64,000 nt of DNA from Actinoplanes utahensis. Lineage in GTDB: Bacteria; Actinomycetota; Actinomycetes; Mycobacteriales; Micromonosporaceae. How positions within the stretch are numbered: position 1 is the first letter of the stretch; each line of letters starts with the position of its first letter. Where the stretch lies: contig NZ_BOMZ01000015.1 of NCBI RefSeq assembly GCF_016862455.1, positions 186,001 through 250,000 of the forward strand, in the 5' to 3' direction. The notes beneath the pieces are model-generated. The model did no database searches. It was not told the DNA's origin and saw only the letters and a program-made list of their open reading frames with translations. Positions 55,762-64,000 of this stretch are shown here, piece after piece. Both the position numbers and the translations under genes were made by a program.

Positions 55762-55764
55762 GGT
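55759..55764 (+). promoter_or_regulatory. -10 box for a leaderless purN transcript
   Basis: TAGGGT overlaps the stop codon of the preceding gene and lies 6 nt before GTG 55771. Confidence 0.55.
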
Positions 55765-55770
55765 GCAAAG

Positions 55771-56388
55771 GTGACTGCCCCCGCGCCCGCCCGCCTGGTC
55801 GTCCTCATCTCCGGATCGGGCAGCAACCTGCAGGCTCTTCTCGAAGCGACAGCCGACCCGGCGTACGGCGCCGTCGTCGTGGCCGTCGGCGCCGACCGGG
55901 ACGGGATCGCCGGCCTGGAGCACGCCGCGGCCGCCGGCATCCCCACGTTCGTGGATTCGGTGAAGGCCTACCCGAGCCGTGACGACTGGGACGCCGCGCT
56001 CGCCGCGCACGTCGCCGAGCACCGGCCCGACCTGGTGATCTCGGCCGGTTTCCTGAAACTCGTCGGCAAGCAGTTCCTGGACGCGTTCGGCGACCGGTAC
56101 ATCAACACCCACAACGCGCTGCTCCCTGCCTTCCCCGGCATCCACGGGCCGCGGGACGCGCTCGCTTACGGGGTGAAGGTGGCCGGGGCGACGCTGTTCT
56201 TCGTGGACGCCGGTGTGGACACCGGCCCGATCATCGCGCAGACCGTGGTCCCCGTGCTCGACGACGACACGGAGGAGACGCTCACCGAGCGCATCAAGGT
56301 GGCCGAGCGGGCCCAGTTGGTCGACTGTGTCGGCCGCCTGGTCCGTGAGGGCTGGACCATCCAGGACAGAAAGGTACGGATTCCGTGA
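55771..56388 (+). CDS. purN: Phosphoribosylglycinamide formyltransferase
   Basis: This 205-residue enzyme transfers a formyl group from 10-formyl-tetrahydrofolate to GAR in purine synthesis. The phosphate-binding start [17 protein letters not shown], the catalytic Asn and His in [12 protein letters not shown] and Asp in [11 protein letters not shown] are present. In most PurN proteins the residues after the catalytic His are Pro-Ser; here they are Asn-Ala. It overlaps purH by 4 bp (GTGA). Confidence 0.95.
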   Translation: MTAPAPARLVVLISGSGSNLQALLEATADPAYGAVVVAVGADRDGIAGLEHAAAAGIPTFVDSVKAYPSRDDWDAALAAHVAEHRPDLVISAGFLKLVGKQFLDAFGDRYINTHNALLPAFPGIHGPRDALAYGVKVAGATLFFVDAGVDTGPIIAQTVVPVLDDDTEETLTERIKVAERAQLVDCVGRLVREGWTIQDRKVRIP

Positions 56389-57950
56389 CCACCACTGACG
56401 AGGGTCGTCGTCCGATCAAGCGGGCGCTGCTGAGCGTCTGGTACAAGGACGGCATCGTCGAGTTGGCGCAGGCGCTGCACTCCGCCGGTGCGGAGATCGT
56501 CTCCACCGGTTCGACCGCGTCGACCGTGGAGAAGGCCGGTGTGCCGGTGACCCGGGTGGAGGAGCTGACCGGTTTCCCGGAGATCCTCAGCGATCGGGTC
56601 AAGACCCTGCACCCGAAGGTGCATGCCGGACTGCTCGCCGACCTGCGGCTGGAGAGCCACGTCGCGGAGCTCGCCGAGCTGGGCATCGAGCCGTTCGACC
56701 TGCTGGTCAGCAACCTGTACCCGTTCACCGAGACGGTGGCCTCGGGCGCGGGTGTGGAGGACTGCATCGCGAAGATCGACATCGGTGGCCCGGCGATGGT
56801 CCGTTCCGCGGCCAAGAACCACGCCTCGGTCGCCGTCGTCACCTCCGCCGCGGCGTACCCGCTGGTCGCCGAGGCCGCCGCGGCCGGCGGTTTCACGCTG
56901 AAGCAGCGTAAGGCGCTGGCGGCCCAGGCCTTCGCGGACATCGCGGAGTACGACGTGGCGGTCGCCCGCTGGACCGCCGCCGCCCTGGTGGACGAGGCCG
57001 AGTGGCCGGCGTTCGACGGGCTGGCGCTGCGCCGGGAGAACACCCTGCGGTACGGCGAGAACCCGCACCAGAAGGCCGCGCTCTACCTGGACCCGGCCGC
57101 GCCGGCCGGCCTGGCCCAGGCCGAGCAGCTGCACGGCAAGGAGATGTCCTACAACAACTACGTCGACGCGGACGCTGCCTGGCGTAGCGCCAACGACTTC
57201 ACCGAGCCGTGTGTGGCGATCATCAAGCACGCCAACCCGTGCGGCATCGCGATCGGCGCGGACGTGGCCGAGGCGCACCGCAAGGCGCACGCCTGTGACC
57301 CGGTCTCGGCGTTCGGTGGTGTCGTGGCGGTCAACCGTGAGGTCACCGTCGAGCTGGCGCGCCAGCTGGGGGAGATCTTCACCGAGGTCGTGGTGGCGCC
57401 GTCGTTCGAGGCCGAGGCACTGGAGCTGTTCCGGGAGAAGAAGAACCTGCGGGTGCTGGTGGCCCCGGCCTGGAACCCGCCGGCGGCGGAGATCAAGCAG
57501 GTGGGGGGCGGGCTGCTGGTGCAGACCGCGGACCGGATCGACGCGGCGGGCGACGACCCGGCGAACTGGACTCTGGCGACCGGCGAGCCGGCCTCGGCCG
57601 CTCAGCTGGCCGATCTCGCCTTCGCGTGGCGGGCGATCCGCAGCGTGAAGAGCAACGCGATCCTGCTGGCCAGCGACGGCGCCACGGTCGGTGTCGGGAT
57701 GGGCCAGGTCAACCGGGTCGACTCGGCGAAGCTGGCGGTGGACCGGGCCGGTGCCGAGCGCGCCGCGGGCAGCGTGGCGGCCTCGGACGCGTTCTTCCCC
57801 TTCCCCGACGGTCTCGAGGTGCTGATCGAGGCGGGCGTCAAGGCGGTGGTCCAGCCGGGCGGCTCGATCCGTGACAACCTGGTGATCGAAGCGGCGGAGA
57901 AGGCGGGCATCACCGTCTACCTGACCGGTACGCGTCACTTCTACCACTGA
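56385..57950 (+). CDS. purH: Bifunctional AICAR transformylase / IMP cyclohydrolase
   Basis: This 521-residue enzyme performs the last two steps to IMP. The N-terminal cyclohydrolase (MGS-like) domain has [13 protein letters not shown] and [13 protein letters not shown]. The C-terminal transformylase domain has the Lys-His pair in IIKHANPCG and the [13 protein letters not shown] motif. The product IMP feeds guaB and guaA. The GTG start overlaps the purN stop. The length is typical. Confidence 0.97.
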   Translation: MTTTDEGRRPIKRALLSVWYKDGIVELAQALHSAGAEIVSTGSTASTVEKAGVPVTRVEELTGFPEILSDRVKTLHPKVHAGLLADLRLESHVAELAELGIEPFDLLVSNLYPFTETVASGAGVEDCIAKIDIGGPAMVRSAAKNHASVAVVTSAAAYPLVAEAAAAGGFTLKQRKALAAQAFADIAEYDVAVARWTAAALVDEAEWPAFDGLALRRENTLRYGENPHQKAALYLDPAAPAGLAQAEQLHGKEMSYNNYVDADAAWRSANDFTEPCVAIIKHANPCGIAIGADVAEAHRKAHACDPVSAFGGVVAVNREVTVELARQLGEIFTEVVVAPSFEAEALELFREKKNLRVLVAPAWNPPAAEIKQVGGGLLVQTADRIDAAGDDPANWTLATGEPASAAQLADLAFAWRAIRSVKSNAILLASDGATVGVGMGQVNRVDSAKLAVDRAGAERAAGSVAASDAFFPFPDGLEVLIEAGVKAVVQPGGSIRDNLVIEAAEKAGITVYLTGTRHFYH

Positions 57951-57962
57951 TCACAACCGAAA

Positions 57963-58003
57963 CCGGTCGGCTGAGGTGGCTTATCTCCCGTTCAGCCGAC
58001 CGG
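57963..58003 (+). terminator. Hairpin terminator after purH
   Basis: CCGGTCGGCTGA and TCAGCCGACCGG (12 bp) pair with a 17-nt loop. Confidence 0.75.
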
Positions 58004-58071
58004 CTGGTAATCAACCGTTAACCGGCTGATACGGTCGCGAAAAATCGCCCGGACACTGGGAGTGCAGAGCT

Positions 58072-59022
58072 ATGGGCAAGAAGGTAACCGTCGTAGGCGC
58101 CGGTTTCTACGGGTCCACGACCGCGCAGCGTCTCGCGGAGTACGACATCTTCGAGACGGTGGTCCTCACCGACATCCTCGAAGGCAAGCCGGCCGGCATC
58201 GCTCTCGACCTCAACCAGTCCCGCGCGATCGAGGGCTTCGAGAGCAAGGTCGTCGGTGTCAGCACCGGCCCGAACGGCGAGGGCTACGAGCAGATCGAGG
58301 GCTCGGACGTCGTCGTCGTCACCGCCGGCCTGCCGCGTAAGCCGGGCATGAGCCGGATGGACCTGCTCGAGGTCAACGCGAAGATCGTTCGTCAGGTCGC
58401 CGAGAACATCAAGAAGTACGCGCCGAACGCCGTGGTGATCGTGGTGTCCAACCCGGTCGACGAGATGACCGCGCTGGCCCAGCTCGCCACCCAGTTCCCG
58501 AAGAACCAGGTCTTCGGCCAGGCCGGTGTGCTCGACACCGCCCGGTTCACCAACTTCATCGCCGAGGAGCTGAACGTTCCGGTCGCCAGCGTCAAGGCGC
58601 TGACCCTGGGCTCGCACGGCGACACCATGGTGCCGGTCCCGTCGCGCTGCACCGTCGACGGCAAGCCGCTGTCCGATCTGCTTCCGGCCGACAAGATCGA
58701 GGAGCTGGTGGTCCGGACCCGTAACGGTGGCGCCGAGGTGGTCGCGCTGCTGAAGACCGGGTCGGCCTACTACGCCCCGTCGGCCGCCGCGGCCCGGATG
58801 GCCAAGGCCGTGGCCGAGGACTCCGGCGTGGTCCTGCCGGTCTGCGCCTGGGTCGACGGCGAGTACGGCATCTCCGGCGTCTACCTGGGCGTCGAGGCCG
58901 AGCTCGGCGCGCAGGGCATCAAGAAGGTCGTCGAGGACAAGCTCACCGAGAGCGAGCTGGCCGGCCTGAAGGAGGCCGCCGAGGCGGTCCGCGCCAAGCA
59001 GGCGGACGTCGCGCACCTCTGA
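58072..59022 (+). CDS. mdh: Malate dehydrogenase, LDH-like type
   Basis: This 316-residue NAD enzyme interconverts malate and oxaloacetate. It has the Rossmann motif VTVVGAGFYGSTTAQ, the acidic end of strand 2 (LTDILEGK), the substrate-specificity loop RKPGMSRMDLL with the arginine typical of malate, VSNPVDEMTAL, and the catalytic histidine in LGSHGDTMVP. It belongs to the LDH-like MDH group rather than the longer cytosolic-type actinobacterial enzymes. A GGGAG site precedes the ATG. Downstream is icd, another citric-acid-cycle gene. Confidence 0.95.
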   Translation: MGKKVTVVGAGFYGSTTAQRLAEYDIFETVVLTDILEGKPAGIALDLNQSRAIEGFESKVVGVSTGPNGEGYEQIEGSDVVVVTAGLPRKPGMSRMDLLEVNAKIVRQVAENIKKYAPNAVVIVVSNPVDEMTALAQLATQFPKNQVFGQAGVLDTARFTNFIAEELNVPVASVKALTLGSHGDTMVPVPSRCTVDGKPLSDLLPADKIEELVVRTRNGGAEVVALLKTGSAYYAPSAAAARMAKAVAEDSGVVLPVCAWVDGEYGISGVYLGVEAELGAQGIKKVVEDKLTESELAGLKEAAEAVRAKQADVAHL

Positions 59023-59040
59023 TCCACACGGTTCCACCGA

Positions 59041-59075
59041 GAAAGGCCGGGGCGCTCCGAACGCCCCGGCCTTTC
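59041..59075. terminator. Bidirectional terminator, mdh and membrane protein gene
   Basis: GAAAGGCCGGGGCG and CGCCCCGGCCTTTC (14 bp) have loop CTCCGAA. The runs at each end give U-rich tails both ways; it ends at the last base before the convergent gene's stop codon. Confidence 0.88.
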
Positions 59076-59621
59076 TCATGGCCGGGACAGCACGACGGCG
59101 GCGATCAGGGTCGCGATGACGAAGGCCATGACCGGCACGGCGAGGGCGATCAGCCGGACGCGTTCCCCGAGGGATTCCTTGAGGGCGTCGTTGAACAGCA
59201 CGAACGGCGCGACGAGTGACGGCGCCAGCCCGGCCAGGAAGCCGTTGCGCATCCCGGTGACGACGGCGCTGCCACCGGGCCCGCTGACGGCGTCGGCGAG
59301 CCAGTGATTCGTGTCGCCGGGGTAGACCGGCAGGATGCTGGGTACCAGGAGGAACAGCATGCCGATGCAGACGGCGGTCCGTTTCCGGGCCGACGACTGC
59401 GTGGTGAACAGCACGATGAGCCAGACCAGCACGAACGGCGCGAGGAACAGCAGCCAGCCGCTGACCGCCATCACCCCGGTGTGCCCGCCGCTGACCAGGC
59501 GGGCCAGGCCGGCGTAGGCCGCCACGGTGAACTTGCCGGCGGCGAACAGCCCGATCAGCAGTGCGATCAGCGCAAACGTGGCCCACTTGCGGTTGCGTTC
59601 CCACCAGACATTGTCGATCAC
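59076..59621 (-). CDS. Unrecognised four-to-five-helix membrane protein
   Basis: I do not recognise this 181-residue protein. It has hydrophobic segments at about residues 15-35, 48-73, 84-100, 122-143 and 155-180. The first cytoplasmic-type stretch is MIDNVWWERNRKW. No catalytic motif is visible. The GTG start has no ribosome site but TAGCAT lies 6 nt upstream, so it is probably leaderless. It is divergent from icd and convergent with mdh. Confidence 0.7.
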   Translation of the reverse strand: MIDNVWWERNRKWATFALIALLIGLFAAGKFTVAAYAGLARLVSGGHTGVMAVSGWLLFLAPFVLVWLIVLFTTQSSARKRTAVCIGMLFLLVPSILPVYPGDTNHWLADAVSGPGGSAVVTGMRNGFLAGLAPSLVAPFVLFNDALKESLGERVRLIALAVPVMAFVIATLIAAVVLSRP

Positions 59622-59627
59622 CGCTGA

Positions 59628-59633
59628 ATGCTA
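59628..59633 (-). promoter_or_regulatory. -10 box for a leaderless membrane-protein transcript
   Basis: TAGCAT on the minus strand lies 6 nt before the GTG at 59621. Confidence 0.55.
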
Positions 59634-59790
59634 AGTGGCGGCCGCGACTGCCTGCTTTTCGGTGCGCCGGTTCGTCCCGGCCTGGAATGGTAGTGGTTGG
59701 TCCGTCAGACGGGGCCGCCCGCCGAAGATCGCCGGGCGGGCAGTACGCTCGTACTGCTAAGCGTGTGTTTCGGGAGAGGAGCGCCGGCCG

Positions 59791-61005
59791 ATGGCGAAAA
59801 TCAAGGTCAAGAACCCGGTCGTGGAGATCGACGGCGACGAGATGACCCGGATCATCTGGAAGCAGATCCGTGAGCAGCTGATCCTGCCGTACCTCGACGT
59901 GAACCTCGAGTACTACGACCTGTCGATCCAGTACCGGGACGAGACCGACGACCAGGTCACGATCGATTCGGCCAACGCCATCAAGCGGCACGGTGTGGGC
60001 GTCAAGTGCGCCACCATCACGCCGGACGAGGCGCGGGTCGAGGAGTTCGGCCTGAAGAAGATGTGGCGGTCGCCGAACGGCACGATCCGCAACATCCTCG
60101 GCGGCGTCGTCTTCCGCGAGCCGATCATCATGAGCAACGTACCCCGGCTGGTACCGAGCTGGACGAAGCCGATCATCATCGGCCGGCACGCCCACGGTGA
60201 CCAGTACAAGGCGACCGACTTCGTGGCGCCGAGCGCCGGCAAGATGACGGTGACCTTCACCCCGGCCGACGGCTCCGAGCCGATGGAGTTCCTGGTCTCC
60301 GACTTCCCGGCCGGCGGCGTCGGCATGGCGATGTACAACTACGACGAGTCGATCCGCGACTTCGCGCGCGCCTCGTTCCGGTACGGCCTGGCCCGCAACT
60401 ACCCGGTCTACCTCTCCACCAAGAACACCATCCTGAAGGCGTACGACGGCCGCTTCAAGGACCTGTTCGCGGAGATCTTCGAGACCGAGTTCGCCGACCA
60501 GTTCAAGGAGGCCGGCCTCACCTACGAGCACCGGCTGATCGACGACATGGTCGCCGCCGCCCTGAAGTGGGAGGGTGGCTACGTCTGGGCCTGCAAGAAC
60601 TACGACGGTGACGTGCAGTCCGACACCGTGGCCCAGGGCTTCGGCTCGCTCGGCCTGATGACCAGCGTGCTGATGACCCCGGACGGCAAGACCGTCGAGG
60701 CCGAGGCCGCGCACGGCACGGTCACCCGGCACTACCGGCAGTGGCAGAAGGGCGAGAAGACCTCGACCAACCCGATCGCCTCGATCTTCGCCTGGACCGG
60801 CGGCCTCAAGCACCGCGGCAAGCTGGACGGCACCCCCGAGGTGACCGAGTTCGCCGAGAAGCTCGAGCGCGTCTGCATCGAGACCGTCGAGGGCGGTCAG
60901 ATGACCAAGGACCTCGCGCTGCTGATCGGTCGGGACGCCCCGTGGCTGTCGACCGACGAGTTCATGAACGCGCTGGACGAGAACCTGGCCCGCAAGCTGG
61001 CCTGA
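59791..61005 (+). CDS. icd: NADP-dependent isocitrate dehydrogenase, eukaryote-like dimeric type
   Basis: This 404-residue enzyme oxidises isocitrate to 2-oxoglutarate. The start [21 protein letters not shown], the substrate region [27 protein letters not shown], the metal-binding [25 protein letters not shown] and the NADP loop [15 protein letters not shown] identify the dimeric subfamily II, not the 740-residue monomeric enzyme common in actinomycetes. GGAGAGGAG precedes the ATG. The length is normal. Confidence 0.97.
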   Translation: MAKIKVKNPVVEIDGDEMTRIIWKQIREQLILPYLDVNLEYYDLSIQYRDETDDQVTIDSANAIKRHGVGVKCATITPDEARVEEFGLKKMWRSPNGTIRNILGGVVFREPIIMSNVPRLVPSWTKPIIIGRHAHGDQYKATDFVAPSAGKMTVTFTPADGSEPMEFLVSDFPAGGVGMAMYNYDESIRDFARASFRYGLARNYPVYLSTKNTILKAYDGRFKDLFAEIFETEFADQFKEAGLTYEHRLIDDMVAAALKWEGGYVWACKNYDGDVQSDTVAQGFGSLGLMTSVLMTPDGKTVEAEAAHGTVTRHYRQWQKGEKTSTNPIASIFAWTGGLKHRGKLDGTPEVTEFAEKLERVCIETVEGGQMTKDLALLIGRDAPWLSTDEFMNALDENLARKLA

Positions 61006-61020
61006 GGTTCGCATCGAGTG

Positions 61021-61044
61021 AAGGTCCCGCTTCGGCGGGACCTT
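61021..61044 (+). terminator. Terminator after icd
   Basis: AAGGTCCCGC-TTCG-GCGGGACCTT is a 10-bp stem with a stable UUCG loop followed by TTCC. Confidence 0.88.
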
Positions 61045-61102
61045 TTCCTCTCGTTGGGCTCCGCACCCGGAAGCGACGATGAAGTCGACGAGGGAGCGTG
61101 AG

Positions 61103-63685
61103 ATGAACGAGATCGACGGCCTGGTGGGCAATGCTCAGAGGGCTCTGGCCGAGTACGCCGACTTCACCCAGGAGCAGGTCGACCACATCGTCGGCAAGGC
61201 CTCGGTGGCCGCGCTGGACAAGCACGGGGACCTGGCCCGGCTGGCGGTCGAGGAGACCGGCCGCGGTGTCTTCGAGGACAAGGCCGTCAAGAACATCTTC
61301 GCCTGCGAGCACGTCACCAACAGCATGGCCGGGATGAAGACGGTCGGCGTCATCCACCGCGACGACGTCGACGGGATCACCGAGATCGCCGACCCGGTCG
61401 GGGTGGTCTGCGCGGTCACCCCGGTCACCAACCCGACCTCGACCACCATCTTCAAGGCGCTGCTGGCGCTGAAGACCCGCAATCCGATCGTCTTCGCCTT
61501 CCACCCCAACGCACAGGCCTGCAGCGCGGAGGCGGCCAGGGTGGTCCGGGACGCGGCGATCGCGGCGGGCGCGCCGGAGAACTGCATCCAGTGGGTCGAG
61601 CAGCCGTCGCTCCAGGCTACGGCAGCGCTGATGAACCACCCCGGTGTCGCGACGATCCTGGCGACCGGTGGGAACGCGATGGTCCGGGCCGCCTACTCGA
61701 CCGGCAAGCCGGCTCTCGGCGTCGGCGCGGGCAACGTTCCGGCGTACGTCCATCCGTCCGCCGACGTGGTTCGCGCCGCCCACGACATAGTGCTGTCGAA
61801 GACCTTCGACAACGGCATGATCTGCGCCTCCGAGCAGGCCGTCGTCCTGGACCGCTCGATCGCTGCGCGGGCGCTGCGCGAGTTCGCCCGGCTGCACGCC
61901 TACCTGGTCACGCCGGAGGAGAAGCGGCTTCTCCAGGACTTCATCTTCCCGCCGGACGGGGAGGGCACCGACTGTGTCGGCGAGAAGCTCAACGCCGCGG
62001 TGGTCGGCCGGTCGCCGGTGTGGATCGCCGAGCAGGCCGGTTTCACCGTGCCGGCGGACACCTCGATCCTGCTCGCCGAGATCGGCGAGGTCGGCCCGGC
62101 CGAGCCGCTGAGCCGGGAGAAGCTGTGCCCGGTCCTGGCCGTGCTCACCGCCGAGGACGAGGAACAGGGCATCCGGTACGCCGAGCAGATGGTCGAGTTC
62201 CACGGCCTCGGGCACAGCGCGGTCGTGCACGGCAGGGACGCCGACCTGGCGGAGCGGTTCGGCAAGCGGATGAAGGCGGTCCGGATCATCTGGAACGCGC
62301 CCGCCTCGCAGGGCGGCATCGGCGACATCTACAACGGCTTCCGCCCGTCGCTGACCCTCGGCTGCGGCAGTTACGGCCACACCTCGGTCTCCGACAACGT
62401 CTCCGCCCTCAACCTGCTCAACATCAAGCGCATCGGCCGTAGGACGAACAACATGCAGTGGTTCAAGGTGCCGGCGAAGATGTACTTCGAGCCGCACGCC
62501 ATCCGCTACTTCCGGGACATGCCGGACGTCCGGCGGGTCACCATCGTCACCGACCACACCATGACCAGGCTCGGTTACGTCGACCGGATCAGCAACGTGC
62601 TCCGCGAGCGGCCCGAGCCGGTGACCATCCAGATCATCGACACCGTCGAGCCGGAGCCCAGCATCGACACGGTCCGCGGCGGCGCGGCTCTGATGCGCTC
62701 GTTCCGCCCGGACACCATCATCGCCCTCGGCGGTGGCTCGCCGATGGACGCGGCCAAGGTGATGTGGCTGCTCTACGAGCACCCGGATGTCGACTTCGCG
62801 GACATGAAGGAGAAGTTCTTCGACGTCCGTAAGCGGGCCTTCAAGTTCCCGGCCCTGGGCGGCCTGGCGAAGCTGGTGTGCGTGCCGACCACGTCCGGCA
62901 CCGGCGCCGAGGTGACCCCGTTCGCGGTGATCACCGACACCGCCACCGGGCAGAAGTACCCGCTGGCCGACTACGCCCTCACGCCCAGTGTGGCGATCAT
63001 CGACCCGCACCTGACCCGGGACCTGCCGCCGGTGGTGACCGCGGACAGCGGCTTCGACGCGCTGACCCACGCCACCGAGGCGTACGTCTCGGTCTACGCC
63101 AGCGACTTCACCGACGGGCTGGCCCTGCACGCGATCAAGCTGATCTTCCAGAACCTGGAGCGGGCGGTCACGGCCGGCCCGGAGGACCCGGTCGCCCGGG
63201 AGAAGATGCACAACGCCGGGACGATCGCCGGCATGTCGTTCGGCAACGCGTTCCTCGGCATCGTCCACGCCATGGCGCACACCCTGGGCGCCAGTTTCCA
63301 CGTCGCGCACGGCCGGACCAACGCGATCCTGCTGCCGCACGTGATCCGGCACAACGGCACCGTGCCGTCGAAGTTGAACAGCTGGCCCAAGTACGAGCGG
63401 TACATCGCCCCGGAACGGTTCCAGGAGATCGCCCGGCACCTGGGCCTGCCGGCCGACACCCCGCAGCAGGGCGTCGAGTCGTACGCCCAGGCCGTCGAGA
63501 GGCTCCGCGAGGCGGTCGGGATCCCGGCGTCGTTCAAGGGCGCCGGCGTGGACGAGGACGAATTCCTGGCCGCGCTCCCGCAGCAGGCGATGAACGCGTA
63601 CCTCGACCAGTGCGCGCCGGCCAACCCGCGGATGCCGATGCTGGCGGATCTCGAGCGGATCATGCGGACCGCGTACTACGGGTAG
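61103..63685 (+). CDS. adhE: Bifunctional acetaldehyde-CoA / alcohol dehydrogenase
   Basis: This 860-residue fusion enzyme reduces acetyl-CoA to acetaldehyde and then ethanol, or works in reverse. The N-terminal aldehyde dehydrogenase domain (1-440) has TPVTNPTSTTIFKALLALKTRN, GVGAGNVPAYV and the catalytic cysteine in FDNGMICASEQ. The C-terminal iron alcohol dehydrogenase domain (450-860) has GGGSPMDAAKVMW, PTTSGTGAEVTPF and the iron-binding histidines in HAMAHTLGASFHVAHGRTNA. The start at 61103 (MNEIDG) has GAGGGAG upstream; ATG 61079 is in frame with a weaker site. Full-length AdhE is unexpected in an aerobic actinomycete. Confidence 0.95.
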   Translation: MNEIDGLVGNAQRALAEYADFTQEQVDHIVGKASVAALDKHGDLARLAVEETGRGVFEDKAVKNIFACEHVTNSMAGMKTVGVIHRDDVDGITEIADPVGVVCAVTPVTNPTSTTIFKALLALKTRNPIVFAFHPNAQACSAEAARVVRDAAIAAGAPENCIQWVEQPSLQATAALMNHPGVATILATGGNAMVRAAYSTGKPALGVGAGNVPAYVHPSADVVRAAHDIVLSKTFDNGMICASEQAVVLDRSIAARALREFARLHAYLVTPEEKRLLQDFIFPPDGEGTDCVGEKLNAAVVGRSPVWIAEQAGFTVPADTSILLAEIGEVGPAEPLSREKLCPVLAVLTAEDEEQGIRYAEQMVEFHGLGHSAVVHGRDADLAERFGKRMKAVRIIWNAPASQGGIGDIYNGFRPSLTLGCGSYGHTSVSDNVSALNLLNIKRIGRRTNNMQWFKVPAKMYFEPHAIRYFRDMPDVRRVTIVTDHTMTRLGYVDRISNVLRERPEPVTIQIIDTVEPEPSIDTVRGGAALMRSFRPDTIIALGGGSPMDAAKVMWLLYEHPDVDFADMKEKFFDVRKRAFKFPALGGLAKLVCVPTTSGTGAEVTPFAVITDTATGQKYPLADYALTPSVAIIDPHLTRDLPPVVTADSGFDALTHATEAYVSVYASDFTDGLALHAIKLIFQNLERAVTAGPEDPVAREKMHNAGTIAGMSFGNAFLGIVHAMAHTLGASFHVAHGRTNAILLPHVIRHNGTVPSKLNSWPKYERYIAPERFQEIARHLGLPADTPQQGVESYAQAVERLREAVGIPASFKGAGVDEDEFLAALPQQAMNAYLDQCAPANPRMPMLADLERIMRTAYYG

Positions 63686-63715
63686 TAACCCGGGATCCAC
63701 GCGATTCGTTGGACG

Positions 63716-63749
63716 AAGTGGGGAGGCCTTGTCCCGGGCCTCCCCACTT
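63716..63749. terminator. Hairpin terminator between adhE and galT
   Basis: AAGTGGGGAGGCC and GGCCTCCCCACTT (13 bp) have an 8-nt loop and a T-run at the right end. It lies between convergent genes. Confidence 0.85.
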
Positions 63750-63757
63750 TCGCGGGG

Positions 63758-64000
63758 TCAGATGTCGCGCAGCCGCTGGGCGGCGGCCTCCGGGACGATG
63801 TCGTTGACGAAGGCGCCCATCGCCGACTCCGACCCGGCCAGGAACTTCAGCTTGTCCGCCGCGCGCCGGATGCTGAACAGCTGCAGATGCAGGTAGCCCA
63901 GGTCACGGCCCTCGCCGACGACCGCCTGGTGCCAGGCCGAGATGTACGGCATCGGCTTGCCGAACAGGCCGTCGAACCGGCGCAGGACGTCCAGGTAGAG
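63758..64000 (-). CDS. galT: Galactose-1-phosphate uridylyltransferase, C-terminal part only
   Basis: The last 80 residues are visible; the gene continues beyond base 64000. PMPYISAWHQ, LHLQLFSIRRAADKLKFLAGSES and FVNDIVPEAAAQRLRDI match the GalT C-terminal domain, in which the histidine-containing LHLQ strand and the LKFLAGSE loop contact the sugar nucleotide. The enzyme belongs to the Leloir pathway. It is convergent with adhE. Confidence 0.85.
   Translation of the reverse strand, partial: LYLDVLRRFDGLFGKPMPYISAWHQAVVGEGRDLGYLHLQLFSIRRAADKLKFLAGSESAMGAFVNDIVPEAAAQRLRDI

Noticed and set aside
60962-63700. 912-codon open frame antisense to adhE
   Set aside because: It is a mirror of the strongly biased adhE codons, without recognisable motifs.

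Overview
The window is uniformly GC-rich with strong actinobacterial codon bias. It carries a WhiD-type WhiB protein, a BldM-type regulator, a His-tailed GroEL1 encoded with groES, a GuaB3 protein and many leaderless-type starts. Gene order matches known actinobacterial blocks: groES-groEL1 / whiD-bldM / DUF5319 / guaB-guaB3 / guaA (as around mycobacterial Rv3396c-Rv3418c and Streptomyces SCO4761-4771), and chorismate mutase / pcrA / M23 / sucC-sucD / perM / purN-purH (as in Rv0948c-Rv0957). I infer a chromosomal segment of a filamentous actinomycete, probably Micromonosporaceae (Actinoplanes-like). I see no phage, plasmid, transposase, rRNA, tRNA or CRISPR array.

Layout. 1-4.9 kb: end of an ABC exporter, groEL1-groES under two CIRCE operators, a divergent methyltransferase and a YbaK deacylase. 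4.9-9.4 kb: a XylFGH-type sugar transporter with a ROK regulator. 9.4-14.7 kb: a duplicated two-gene module, each half an unrecognised soluble protein plus an M16-like peptidase with a C-terminal membrane anchor. One peptidase copy keeps the zinc motif and the other has lost it. 14.7-18.1 kb: a membrane-anchored sulfite-oxidase-like enzyme and the divergent whiD/bldM pair. 18.1-19.1 kb: a gene-free repeat island. 19.1-28.5 kb: DUF5319, guaB, guaB3, an M1 peptidase, an LCP protein, a subtilase and guaA. 28.6-34 kb: two tandem-Nudix proteins, pssA, a second repeat-rich gap and an unusually long psd fusion. 34-38 kb: PspC membrane proteins divergent from a PspC-type histidine kinase/response regulator pair. 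38.1-43.9 kb: a complete dipeptide/oligopeptide ABC operon. 44-51.5 kb: chorismate mutase with a structured leader, a secreted 5'-nucleotidase, pcrA, two M23 peptidases and a B12-binding protein. 52-58 kb: sucCD, perM, purN, purH. 58-64 kb: mdh, a membrane protein, icd, adhE and the end of galT.

The genes form several functional groups. sucCD, mdh and icd are citric-acid-cycle genes. guaB, guaA, purN and purH are purine genes. whiD and bldM are developmental regulators. The PspC, LCP, M23 and phospholipid genes serve the envelope.

The most novel material is (1) the duplicated leaderless 'soluble protein + tail-anchored M16' module with an active and a dead copy, and (2) the island at 18.17-19.11 kb. 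The island combines 29-30 bp tandem arrays, a 67-bp near-perfect inverted repeat and two roughly 105-nt palindromes whose stems differ but still pair. It occupies the place where related genomes carry a SigD/ShbA sigma-factor gene. No alignments or searches were run; all similarity statements come from reading the sequence.
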